Source: Gammaproteobacteria bacterium (GTDB taxonomy: Bacteria; Pseudomonadota; Gammaproteobacteria; Pseudomonadales; Azotimanducaceae). From it: a DNA stretch of 64,000 nt. Position numbers and translations under genes: made by a program. Every line of letters begins with the position of its first letter. Within the stretch, counting starts at the first letter, position 1. This document shows, piece after piece, positions 56,194 through 64,000 of this stretch. A model generated the notes under the pieces. The model did no database searches. It had not been told where the DNA came from and worked only from the letters and a program-made list of their open reading frames with translations. Location: contig JAPOVK010000044.1 in NCBI GenBank assembly GCA_026708185.1, positions 1 through 64,000 of the forward strand. Direction: 5' to 3'.

Positions 56194-57441
56194 TCAACGC
56201 GTGTGTGGCGGTAGGAGTTGCTTCCAAAGGCGCACGACGAAGCGATCATCGTGTTCCTCAAGGTCTGGCTCGGTGCCATTGTGCTGTCGCATAGCGCCAA
56301 TAATGCGTCTACGAACGCCCATGCCTTGATGCTCGACATAGCGATAGTCGCGCAGGACCTCCTTTAGCAACTCGTTTCTCGCGACGCGCACGACACCCTC
56401 CTTCATCTTGTCCACCGTGACGCCATTCGGCAGTCGACCGGGAGAGATGACCTCAAGCCGATCACTGTAAAGGGAGACCTCGACGTCGGTGGCTTCGCGA
56501 GCGTAGTCACGGTGCACGATTGCATTCACGACGGCCTCACGTACAGCTTCGATAGGATAAGACCTCTTCCGGCGCCGACGGGACCCTTCAAGCCACGCGA
56601 TGCTGCCCATGTTCCGTTTCACGAAATCTACGGTGCGGTCCACAACGCCTTGGTCGACGACGGTTCGCCGTTTGTTGACGAGCGGGGCGAGCGGCCCACG
56701 GATTACCTCCTCGTCAATGGTGTTGTAATCCTTCTCTGTGTCTGGGAATGCCCATGCAGTGACGCCAGCCTGGGGCAGCCGACGATTGGGGTTTTCGCCG
56801 AAAAGCAACAAGCCAGCTGCAGTTAGTCGGTCCCCGTCTCGAGTCTCTACGAGTAGGTCCGAGTTGAGTAGAAGCCGCCGCCAACCATCAACATCTTGGG
56901 CACTGGGAGCGTCTCGCCTCAATACATAGCGAAAGTAGCCTTGGGCACGGTCTCGATCTAGGCTCTCCAACCCGAGATCGGCGATGGCGCGCGTCTCGTA
57001 GCGGATGATTCGTGCAGCCTGATACAGCCTTGCCTCTTCCTCCCGTGTCGCTTCGCGGGATTGTGTACCAACGCGGGTGTATGTGACCCAGGCATTGCCC
57101 CGCTTGGCTTTGTATGGCTTGCCTGGACTGTCGGGTTGGAGCTCCAGAACGCCGACGACTTTGCCGTCTGACATCGTCCCGGTGCTCCATGCGGGCGTCG
57201 TAGAGGGCTGCAGGTTGTTGCGGGCGATGTTCATGACCCACTCTTCGGCGTCCGCTTGGCTTCTGGTCAACCCGGAGATTCCGCCATCGTCCTCCACGCC
57301 GAGGAGGATCAAGCCTCCCTCGAAGTTCAAGAGCGCCGACATTTCCCGGGCGAGTTGATCGGCGTGGACGTCGTCGCGCTTGAATTCGACCCGAGAGTTC
57401 TCGGATGCGGCGATGATCTCGAGCAACTCGGCCTTGAGCAT
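56194..57441 (-). CDS. Schlafen AlbA_2 domain protein with GHKL-like C-terminus
   Basis: 415 residues. The AlbA_2/Schlafen domain is N-terminal: SRVEFKRDD (Glu19, Lys21), then MSALLNFEGGLILLGVEDDG. A winged-helix-like centre follows, and a GHKL-like part begins at about residue 295 with EAVREAVVNAIVHRDY, then VEVSLYSDRLEVISPGRLP, as in the COG2865 transcription-regulator-like proteins. Such proteins bind nucleic acid, and Schlafen-domain members include tRNA-cutting enzymes. It sits five bases after the TrlF gene and one base before the helicase, so it is in the middle of the defence operon. A regulator or an effector are both possible. Confidence 0.88.
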   Translation of the reverse strand: MLKAELLEIIAASENSRVEFKRDDVHADQLAREMSALLNFEGGLILLGVEDDGGISGLTRSQADAEEWVMNIARNNLQPSTTPAWSTGTMSDGKVVGVLELQPDSPGKPYKAKRGNAWVTYTRVGTQSREATREEEARLYQAARIIRYETRAIADLGLESLDRDRAQGYFRYVLRRDAPSAQDVDGWRRLLLNSDLLVETRDGDRLTAAGLLLFGENPNRRLPQAGVTAWAFPDTEKDYNTIDEEVIRGPLAPLVNKRRTVVDQGVVDRTVDFVKRNMGSIAWLEGSRRRRKRSYPIEAVREAVVNAIVHRDYAREATDVEVSLYSDRLEVISPGRLPNGVTVDKMKEGVVRVARNELLKEVLRDYRYVEHQGMGVRRRIIGAMRQHNGTEPDLEEHDDRFVVRLWKQLLPPHTR

Positions 57442-57446
57442 AGGAC

Positions 57447-60131
57447 TTAGAACCCGTACTTGCGCCGGCGTGTCTCGAATGCTTCGCGGCCACCCTCAAG
57501 TATCTCCTCTACAAGCTCGCGCACACTTGGCGCGTCAATGGAGCCCGCGTGGTCTGATCGGACCTCTGCTTGGCCATCGGCGGCTTCGCCTGCTGCTGAG
57601 AGCCCGAGTATGAGTTCCGCATCACCGAGGACGGGGATGTTCGCATTGTGCGTTGAGAAGACGAACTGCCGCCGCTGCTTCTCTTCTCGCATTCGTGGGA
57701 TCACGCCTTCGGTGATGAAGCGGTTGTCGAGGTCATCCTCTGGCTGATCCACGATCAGCGGGGCACCCGACTCGAGCAGCAACAGAAGGAGCACGGCCGT
57801 AGCCTTCTGTCCGGTCGACAGGTCGTCGAGTGGGTGCCAGGAGGGCGGCTCACCCTCCGGCGCGGTGTTGAGTTGGATCGCGGTGGTGGCAGCCAAATCC
57901 AGTTCCTCGATCTGCATGAGTACGTCCGCGTCCGCCTCGGCAAGTCGTTCGGCCTGTCGAGGTACAACGCCATACGTCGCATTGAGTACGCGCGCCCCGG
58001 ACCGGCATGCCGCGACGAATTGCGTCAGCGACAGGTCGGGGGACTTCCGTAGGCTCTCCACGGTTTCCGACAGACGACCTCGGACCTCGTTTCGAAGGAG
58101 CGTAAAGAGCGGCTCTCGATTGGCGCCAGCCGTGACGTCCACCTGCACACGGTTGCGAAGCTCCTTGTTGACTTGCGCGGCGGCCTTGTCGAAAGTTCTG
58201 AACTCGGTTGCTTTCGTGTCTTCCCACTCGGCGAGCAAAGTGCGCCGCTTGTCGTTGAGCTCCTCCGCCAGTCGCTGGAGGGCTACCAAACGCTCTTGAA
58301 CGGGTCGCAACTCCTCGATGCGGCGACGAAGCTCGATGAACTCCTCCCCATCCACACGCGCCTTGTGTAGCTCCCGTAGGATGCGTTCGTACTCCGTCTG
58401 GCTCTCTTGTCGCCGAACGTCCCACTCCACTCGAATTCGCTCAATGCCATCCTCGGCACGTGCCAACGAGGCACCTAAGTCCGTCGCGACACGCTCAATG
58501 TCCTCGCCCAGCGCGGTCAAAACGCCGCGGGCATTGGAAAGGGTCTCTCCGCCAGGTAGGTCTGCCAAGGCTCGGTCCGAAAGGAATGCGAGGTCAATGG
58601 GAAGCTCGCGGCGTATAGTCTCCAAGGCGTCTCGGAAGGGTGCCAGGCGCTCGGGGATGGACCCGAGCACACGTTCCTCGCGGACGAGCAAGCTCCGGTC
58701 CCGCAACCGCTCTTCGAGGCCGACCTCGTGAAAGCGTGCGAGTGTCTCCTCCATTCCGGGAAGGCCTGCGAGGCGGTCCTCCCCAGATCGAATCGCCATC
58801 TGCGTGTCGACCAAAGCACGACGGTTCTTCGCGAGTTCGCTGCGCAGAGAATCCTTGCGTTGCGCCAGCGACTCGTCGCGCTCCACAAACCGGTCAAGGA
58901 GTCGAGTGAGCTTCTCTGGGCTCTTCGCGAGCTCTGAAATCTCGTGTTGTCCGAAAACCTCGATCCGCGGAAGGACGTCCTGGGGCCCGAGATGGAGCAC
59001 TTCTCCGTTTGTGTCGCGCACGATTGGCGGGTTCGGAATAGTCCGCTCGATGTCGTACTCGTGCGTGCCGGGCCGCTGGACACGGACCCGGAGTGTGATC
59101 TTGGTGCCGCTGCGCAGAACATAGCGAACGATCCCATCGTGTGCCTTCGCCGCATCTTCGCCATTCGGTTGTAGCCCGAGCACGGCACGGAGGCTCTCTA
59201 CGAACGTCGACTTCCCGGCGCCACGTCCGCCAATCAGCACGTTCAGGTTGGGGTTCAGGTGGACATTGACGCCTCCGAGGAATCCCCCTTCCCAACCAAG
59301 GGACACTAGCTCCATGTGCTCATCTATCTCAAGGTTGCCGTCCTTGTCATTCAGTCGGATTCGGGAGTCTGGGTCTAGGAAAGCCTGCCTCAGTCCGTCA
59401 ATGGAGGCGTTGTCCATCTTGATCCAAGATGTGGCCGCGGGGTTGGCTAGGTCGTCCGGTTGCACGATGTCTTTGGCGTTGATGGCGGCGACGGCCTGGG
59501 ATGGCGCAGCGGCCTGGTCGCGTCGATAGTGGGGGTTGTCGTTGTGCATGATCTGCCGGACATTCTGGGGAAGGTCGTCGACGTGCCCCGGAATCTGCAC
59601 AGCTAGGAGGTTCGCGTCGCGCCATGCGCGGATCAGGGGTTGTCCGCTTAGCTTCTTGAAGAGGCCGCTGGCACCTGTAACGTGGGCAGCGACCGCAATC
59701 CCTGCCTGCGAGGCAACCGTCCGCAATACGCGGGAGAGCGGCATCGGCGTGGTGTCGGAAGACGGGGCAGGATTGCGGATGCCGAACTCGCCGAGATACC
59801 GCTGAAGGACATCAAGCTCCGTTTCCGGTGGATAAAGGCAAAGGACGTGCACGCCTTCGCTGGTAGAAAGCTCGAACCCAGGGAATACGACGATGTCCTG
59901 ACCACTGGCTGCAGCGCGAAAGGCGGTAATGCTGGCAACGCTGTTGTGGTCGGTGATGGCGAGGACATTGATGCCTAGTTCAACTGCTTTTGCGATCACA
60001 GCCCGAGCATGGCTGATCTCGTCCACACCGGTGGGCTGGCCCCGAAAGTCCTCGCGGTAGCTGTCGGGGTTGACCTGCAGAGCGCAGCGGTGGAAGTACG
60101 CCCCCGCCTTAGATTTGGTTGCGTCAGACAT
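57447..60131 (-). CDS. TrlF-type PHP-domain/SMC-like ATPase
   Basis: 894 residues from the ATG at 60131, whose first codons overlap the methylase stop by eight bases. The N-terminus is a PHP domain, but its first metal motif (usually D-L-x-x-H-T-P) reads ALQVNPD (17-23), while ITDHNSV (Asp61, His62) and FPGFELS (Glu87) are kept. The ATPase has Walker A IGGRGAGKSTF (Lys307), a long coiled coil (about 430-700), signature LSTGQKATAVLLLLL, and Walker B PLIVDQPEDDLDNRF. It looks like a DNA-end or DNA-structure sensor built on an SMC/RecF design with a partly damaged phosphoesterase. TrlF proteins often occur in defence islands. Confidence 0.9.
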   Translation of the reverse strand: MSDATKSKAGAYFHRCALQVNPDSYREDFRGQPTGVDEISHARAVIAKAVELGINVLAITDHNSVASITAFRAAASGQDIVVFPGFELSTSEGVHVLCLYPPETELDVLQRYLGEFGIRNPAPSSDTTPMPLSRVLRTVASQAGIAVAAHVTGASGLFKKLSGQPLIRAWRDANLLAVQIPGHVDDLPQNVRQIMHNDNPHYRRDQAAAPSQAVAAINAKDIVQPDDLANPAATSWIKMDNASIDGLRQAFLDPDSRIRLNDKDGNLEIDEHMELVSLGWEGGFLGGVNVHLNPNLNVLIGGRGAGKSTFVESLRAVLGLQPNGEDAAKAHDGIVRYVLRSGTKITLRVRVQRPGTHEYDIERTIPNPPIVRDTNGEVLHLGPQDVLPRIEVFGQHEISELAKSPEKLTRLLDRFVERDESLAQRKDSLRSELAKNRRALVDTQMAIRSGEDRLAGLPGMEETLARFHEVGLEERLRDRSLLVREERVLGSIPERLAPFRDALETIRRELPIDLAFLSDRALADLPGGETLSNARGVLTALGEDIERVATDLGASLARAEDGIERIRVEWDVRRQESQTEYERILRELHKARVDGEEFIELRRRIEELRPVQERLVALQRLAEELNDKRRTLLAEWEDTKATEFRTFDKAAAQVNKELRNRVQVDVTAGANREPLFTLLRNEVRGRLSETVESLRKSPDLSLTQFVAACRSGARVLNATYGVVPRQAERLAEADADVLMQIEELDLAATTAIQLNTAPEGEPPSWHPLDDLSTGQKATAVLLLLLLESGAPLIVDQPEDDLDNRFITEGVIPRMREEKQRRQFVFSTHNANIPVLGDAELILGLSAAGEAADGQAEVRSDHAGSIDAPSVRELVEEILEGGREAFETRRRKYGF

Positions 60132-63100
60132 GGTCGTTCTCGACGGCACCGGCGACGATGCGGGCGGCAGTCGCATCGTCGCGCCAGTTGCTGGCCTCGG
60201 TGGCGGCAAGATAGCGGAGAATCGTGATGAGGGGTTCGCGGCTGTTCCAGTAGTCTGGGAGTTCGTCGCGGAGCCAAGTGAGGCTCTCCGTCACGGCCTC
60301 TGTCTCGGTGGCGCGCCAAGTGGCGTAGAGGGCGTGGCGGACGAGGCTTGTGCCGAACGTCGAACTGCCGAGATCGGAGCGTCCGAGTTCCGACGCCGTC
60401 TTGAGACGTGTTTCGTTCGCTTTGCCCGTGTGGAGCAAGACGCGGTAGTCGCGTACTCCGAAGCCGCGCGCGAACTCCTGATAGACGCCGGCGCGGTAGT
60501 CACCGTGGCTCTCGACCTCCAGCCCTTTCAAGTAAAGTCTCTCCTCAGCGCCCAGTTGCAGCCAGAGCGCCCGCGCATCCCCTAGGCCCGCGGGGACGCG
60601 AACGTTGCTCGCGGTACGCACGGCGTCCTCAATGATCGTCTCGATGGGGTTGACCATGGCCGGGTCTGGCTCTCGGGCCAACTCGCGAGCGATGTCGATG
60701 TCTTCAATGGCACTGTACTGTGTGAGAACTCGTAGAGCGGCCGCATAGGCAGCGAGTTGATAGTCCGCATCCGAGAAGTTGGGCTCCTCGCGGTCGTCGA
60801 GGGCAAGCATGTTGTCGAGCTGCCTCTCGACTTCGGCTTCGACCTCCGGCACTAGCTCGTCGAGGAAGGCGGTCTCCTCCGAAGTTTGCTTGCGAAGCAC
60901 CATCAGCACCGTGCCTTGGACGTAGTTGCCTTCCTTGACGCCGAACGGCGTCTCGGTGCCGATCGTCCAAGCCGTGGTGACGCGCAATCCGGATGCCCAG
61001 AGGATCAGCGTCAGGTCTGCCCAGATGGCGGCGTCCTGATGGGTGAACATGACGACTTGATAACCGTTCTCCGCCATGTTCGTTGCGAGATTGCGGTAGC
61101 TCGCGACCATGCTGCTTCGGAAATCAGCCCCACTGCCCTGAACCGCGAGGGCTCGTTTGCTGTCCGTGTACCAGTCGGGGAAGAGGCTGGTGAGTCGTTT
61201 CTCGTACCACGCGAGGAAAAACTCCGAGAGCTCGTGGTAGTTGACCGCGTCGGCGTAGGGCGGGTCCGTGATCCAGACATCGGCCGGCCGACGAAGCGAC
61301 CGCGAGTCCGCAGGCTCCGTTATCGAGCGTTGGTGAGTCGCGTAGTTGCGCGGGGCGAGGAACCAAGAGTCGTCCATCGCAAGGACGCCTCGGCTACCGA
61401 ATGTAGCTAGCGTGTTCAGTGCTTGGTTGCTGAAAGTCTGGACCACCTTCTCGTGCGACTTGTCGGTCCACCACCGGGCGAGTCTGCTGTCCCAGTCGGC
61501 GACGCGACCGATGCCCAAAAGGCAAGCAGCGGCACCGTCTTGGCTGATTGGTGTTTTCTCGCTAAGGTCCGCCAGCAAACCGTGCACGAGCAACTGCCGT
61601 GGCGTGAATAGGTGATGCCAATGCGTCCAGCCACGGGTACCTATCGGCTCATCGGTTTTCGCACCGGGCGGTATCCTTCGACTCGGGATATAGCCGAGCC
61701 GCTGCCATTCGTGGAAACGCTCACGAAGCAGCGTCATCGCCAGCGTCTCCCGCTCGAGATCGGCGTCGGTCACCGCCCGGTATACGCTTTTTGGCAGAGC
61801 CTTCGCGATGGTCTGCGCATCCTCCAACGCCTTGTCTACTGCGCGCTGGTCGAGTTGCCGGAGCCGAGCGAGGCATTGCTGGTTTTCAGTGTCGAGCAGT
61901 TCCGCCAAAGCGTTGATCGCCGCATCAAGACTTACCCAATCGGGCACGGGGGCATCGACTGGCCGGCCTAGCTGCTGCGCCAGCAGGTCGGCCAGCGAGG
62001 GCAGGCGCCAGCGCACGCAATAAAGGCGTTCCTGAAAGACATCGTCCGGGCGCGGTGCGAGGTCGTCGTCTTCCCACAGTCGTAGGCCGCGACCTCTGCC
62101 GTCCTTCTCGCGTCGATCGCCGCGGATCGCCGCAATGGACGTGGACTCGCAACAGTGCGGACAGTCGAGTCGGGAACCCTTGAGCGTTCCCGCCCGGCGT
62201 GCTTGTGCGGTCGCGTCTGGATCGACGGCCGAGTGAATCGTGATGCCAAACGCTCGGTCTTCTGGCCTCGGCACCAATCGCGCCACAGTGCGCGTCTTCT
62301 CGCCGATCACCCAACTCGGGGCTAAGGGGACGCGCCAGCCGCATTCGGGGCACACGGTCTCGGTGCAGTAAAGAAAAGAATCGGCGCGCCAGCCCACATC
62401 GTTGTGCTCGATACGCCAGGCCGTGACTTGCCGGTCCAACGCGTCAAATGCGTCGGTCTGGGCCTGTCTGACCCGTTCGGCTACGTCCTGTCCACCACCG
62501 ACGATGTTCAGCGCGCCCCAGGTCAGGAGTGCGGCTACAGGGTTGAGATCCGAGCCAAAGGCTTCGCAGCCGAGGCGTGCCGCTTCGAAAGGGATACTGC
62601 CGCCGCCGCAGAAGGCGTCGCCCACCCGCGGGATACGGCCGAAGCGTCGCGTGCCCAGTTCCTGGACAAGGTCGGCGAGGCTATTCGAGGAGGTGCCTAG
62701 ATGTTCGTTGATCGCCCGCCACGCTTCCGGCGACGGCCCGTCGATCTGCTCGGGCCGGTCGCACCACTTCAGCTTCTCGTCGTAACTCATTCGGTCGAAG
62801 ACGATCCGCTGCAGTTCCTTTCTCTTGGCTGAGTCCAGACGGCGTTTGAGTTTGGGCCGAGTCGGGTTGTCGCCTTGGTCGAACCATTCGTCGCGCTCCT
62901 CCGCTGAGAGCTGCATGAAGACATCCCGTAACGGGATGTTCTTGGTCTTGCGGCGCCAGAGTCCCTCGGCGTCCATCGTCATCAACGCGAGGAAGATCTT
63001 GAGGTCTCGGCGTGGGTTTTCCGAGGCGGGCATCAGCAACCCGAGGATCACTGCGCGGACCATGACGAGCGGCTTGCGCCCCCACCACTTGCCGAGCCCC

Positions 63101-63255
63101 GTCAACGTTTGGCTGGCGTTGCCTTTGCGCTCCTTATAGCTCTCCTTGGAGAGCTTCGAGACCGGGAACTGGGTTTCGATGAAGCTCGGCGCATCCGGGT
63201 CGAGCCAGGCTGCGGCTGGCTGGAAGTCGCCGTTCTCCTTTGGCCCGGCGGCCAC
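60124..63255 (-). CDS. DUF1156 adenine-specific DNA methylase with zinc ribbon
   Basis: 1043 residues from a GTG at 63255, which has GGGAG seven bases upstream and follows the DUF3780 stop by two bases. The DUF1156 domain comes first: FIETQFPVSKLSKESYKERK then TLTGLGKWWGRKPLVMVRA. S-adenosylmethionine motif I is DAFCGGGSIPFEAA (Asp213). A zinc ribbon is visible (Cys297, Cys302, Cys305, later Cys365 and Cys368), and the catalytic motif IV is DPPYADAVNYHELSEFF (664-667). It should put N6-methyladenine on host DNA as the self-mark of the defence system. Known partners are the DUF3780 and DUF499 proteins and the PLD-helicase, all of which fit here. Confidence 0.93.
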   Translation of the reverse strand: MAAGPKENGDFQPAAAWLDPDAPSFIETQFPVSKLSKESYKERKGNASQTLTGLGKWWGRKPLVMVRAVILGLLMPASENPRRDLKIFLALMTMDAEGLWRRKTKNIPLRDVFMQLSAEERDEWFDQGDNPTRPKLKRRLDSAKRKELQRIVFDRMSYDEKLKWCDRPEQIDGPSPEAWRAINEHLGTSSNSLADLVQELGTRRFGRIPRVGDAFCGGGSIPFEAARLGCEAFGSDLNPVAALLTWGALNIVGGGQDVAERVRQAQTDAFDALDRQVTAWRIEHNDVGWRADSFLYCTETVCPECGWRVPLAPSWVIGEKTRTVARLVPRPEDRAFGITIHSAVDPDATAQARRAGTLKGSRLDCPHCCESTSIAAIRGDRREKDGRGRGLRLWEDDDLAPRPDDVFQERLYCVRWRLPSLADLLAQQLGRPVDAPVPDWVSLDAAINALAELLDTENQQCLARLRQLDQRAVDKALEDAQTIAKALPKSVYRAVTDADLERETLAMTLLRERFHEWQRLGYIPSRRIPPGAKTDEPIGTRGWTHWHHLFTPRQLLVHGLLADLSEKTPISQDGAAACLLGIGRVADWDSRLARWWTDKSHEKVVQTFSNQALNTLATFGSRGVLAMDDSWFLAPRNYATHQRSITEPADSRSLRRPADVWITDPPYADAVNYHELSEFFLAWYEKRLTSLFPDWYTDSKRALAVQGSGADFRSSMVASYRNLATNMAENGYQVVMFTHQDAAIWADLTLILWASGLRVTTAWTIGTETPFGVKEGNYVQGTVLMVLRKQTSEETAFLDELVPEVEAEVERQLDNMLALDDREEPNFSDADYQLAAYAAALRVLTQYSAIEDIDIARELAREPDPAMVNPIETIIEDAVRTASNVRVPAGLGDARALWLQLGAEERLYLKGLEVESHGDYRAGVYQEFARGFGVRDYRVLLHTGKANETRLKTASELGRSDLGSSTFGTSLVRHALYATWRATETEAVTESLTWLRDELPDYWNSREPLITILRYLAATEASNWRDDATAARIVAGAVENDHV

Positions 63256-63257
63256 TT

Positions 63258-63887
63258 TCAGGCTCCCGCGGACACGGTGCTGCTCTTGCGGCCGACTGCG
63301 TACGTGCCGTGCCCATCCTCGACGAGCCGGAAGAACTCTCTCTGGCGTTCGCGTGATTCGCCGCTCACGGGGTTCTCGGTGAGGGCGTAGCGCACCGCCT
63401 TGCGCCAACCACGATCCCGACCGTGTAGAGCGTGACCCGTGGCGGCGTTGGTCATGGTGAATAGCCACCAGCGTTCTTCTGGGGCGAGGCCCAGCCAGTT
63501 CTTGATGGCCGTGGGGATCAGCGCGGGGTCGGCGTCCTCGATTGCCCAAGCCAACAGCGTCAGCTCCTTGCCAAGCAGCCGCATGAGTGGATTGTTGCCT
63601 CGCTTCCAGCGGCTGATTGGTTGCCCCTGTTTCTTGAGGCGCCGGTTGAACTCCACGCGCGCATCGTCGGCGATCGCATCCCATTTGGCGTGCGCCAGCA
63701 GGACGCGCACGCGGGCGTCCTGGTTGCCGACGCCGAGCGACGGGCGCGAGGTGTCCGGATCGAAACGCACGTGCTCGGTGATCACGACGTCCTGGCGGCT
63801 GCCGCGCGGAATCGTTGCGACGAAGTGGTGCTCGGACTCATCGGGCTGGAACCCGAATCCTTGGATCTTCGGACGAGGCGGGTTCAC
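63258..63887 (-). CDS. DUF3780 anti-phage-associated protein
   Basis: 209 residues from a GTG at 63887 that overlaps the upstream gene's stop. The early block reads IQGFGFQPDESEHHFVATIP followed by VVITEHVRF, the usual opening of DUF3780. The middle has NPLMRLLGKELTLLAWAIED then LGLAPEERWWLFTMTNAATG. No enzyme motif is known. It always travels with the DUF1156 methylase and the DUF499 ATPase and is thought to be a structural or targeting subunit. Confidence 0.88.
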   Translation of the reverse strand: MNPPRPKIQGFGFQPDESEHHFVATIPRGSRQDVVITEHVRFDPDTSRPSLGVGNQDARVRVLLAHAKWDAIADDARVEFNRRLKKQGQPISRWKRGNNPLMRLLGKELTLLAWAIEDADPALIPTAIKNWLGLAPEERWWLFTMTNAATGHALHGRDRGWRKAVRYALTENPVSGESRERQREFFRLVEDGHGTYAVGRKSSTVSAGA

Positions 63888-64000
63888 GGCTCCACCTCGT
63901 CGCGCTTGTATTCGCCCCGCACCTCGGTGATGTAGTCGAGGAAGCCTTGGCCGGTGTCGAAGTGGAGGGTCGGCGCTTCCACGACGACTTCGCCCTCCGC
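63884..64000 (-). CDS. C-terminus of the next defence gene (partial)
   Basis: A frame open to the window edge ends at 63884, its TGA overlapping the GTG of the DUF3780 gene. Only 38 residues are inside, including LHFDTGQGFLDYITEV and the end RGEYKRDEVEP. Too little is visible to name the family. By synteny a DUF499 AAA ATPase is expected in this place. Confidence 0.6.
   Translation of the reverse strand, partial: AEGEVVVEAPTLHFDTGQGFLDYITEVRGEYKRDEVEP

Noticed and set aside
63256-63684. Upstream extension of the methylase frame
   Set aside because: It overlaps DUF3780 in another frame and carries no DUF1156 features; the GTG at 63255 fits the domain start and spacing.
53517-63887. Classic DISARM or BREX operon
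   Set aside because: No PglZ, BrxL, DrmA or DrmB proteins are present; the DUF3780/DUF1156 set is a different system.

Overview
The window is high-GC bacterial DNA, and the cell envelope genes point to a Gram-negative organism: RND efflux permeases with a periplasmic adaptor, an AlgI/AlgX-type O-acetylation pair, an alpha-2-macroglobulin, and many exported proteins with Sec signal peptides. The metabolic genes (D-aminoacylase-like amidohydrolases, a phytanoyl-CoA dioxygenase, a luciferase-like flavin oxidoreductase, amidohydrolase-2, serine hydrolases of the beta-lactamase fold, GST, PPDK) suggest a versatile heterotroph. A free-living or host-associated marine proteobacterium, perhaps gammaproteobacterial, would fit, but nothing here fixes the taxon.

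Layout. 1-8.1 kb: an efflux operon, RND permease (cut by the window edge), periplasmic adaptor, second RND permease. The second permease carries an extra C-terminal region of about 440 residues that resembles a catalytically dead glutamine synthetase adenylyltransferase (GlnE). 8.2-24.3 kb: mostly single metabolic genes on both strands, a HipA-like kinase with an unknown partner, and a VapBC-type toxin-antitoxin pair. 24.4 kb: tRNA-Arg(CCG). 24.6-36.9 kb: serine hydrolase plus aldose epimerase, a frameshifted alpha-2-macroglobulin, PhyH dioxygenase, a second D-aminoacylase and a double GFA-domain protein. 37-42.2 kb: a tightly spaced row with a TolB-like secreted protein, a decayed tandem copy of it, a LamG-like secreted protein, and the MBOAT plus AlgX-like pair. 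42.3-49.3 kb: an AAA/PD-(D/E)XK protein, a flavin amine oxidase, a hairpin palindrome, and two overlapping ABC exporter half-transporters.

49.4-64 kb is a defence island, all on the minus strand. In transcription order it holds the C-terminus of an unidentified gene (DUF499 ATPase expected by synteny), DUF3780, the DUF1156 adenine-specific methylase, a TrlF-type PHP/SMC-like ATPase, a Schlafen AlbA-domain protein, and a PLD/SNF2 helicase. After a gap come a probable PD-(D/E)XK nuclease, a CoA-transferase pseudogene, and an AT-richer GHKL ATPase/nuclease. The first six genes overlap or nearly touch and probably form one operon: methylation for self-marking, the helicase and ATPases for recognition or translocation, and the TrlF and AlbA genes as an inserted module.

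All family calls come from reading motifs by eye; no database search was run. Residue positions are counted from the start chosen here.
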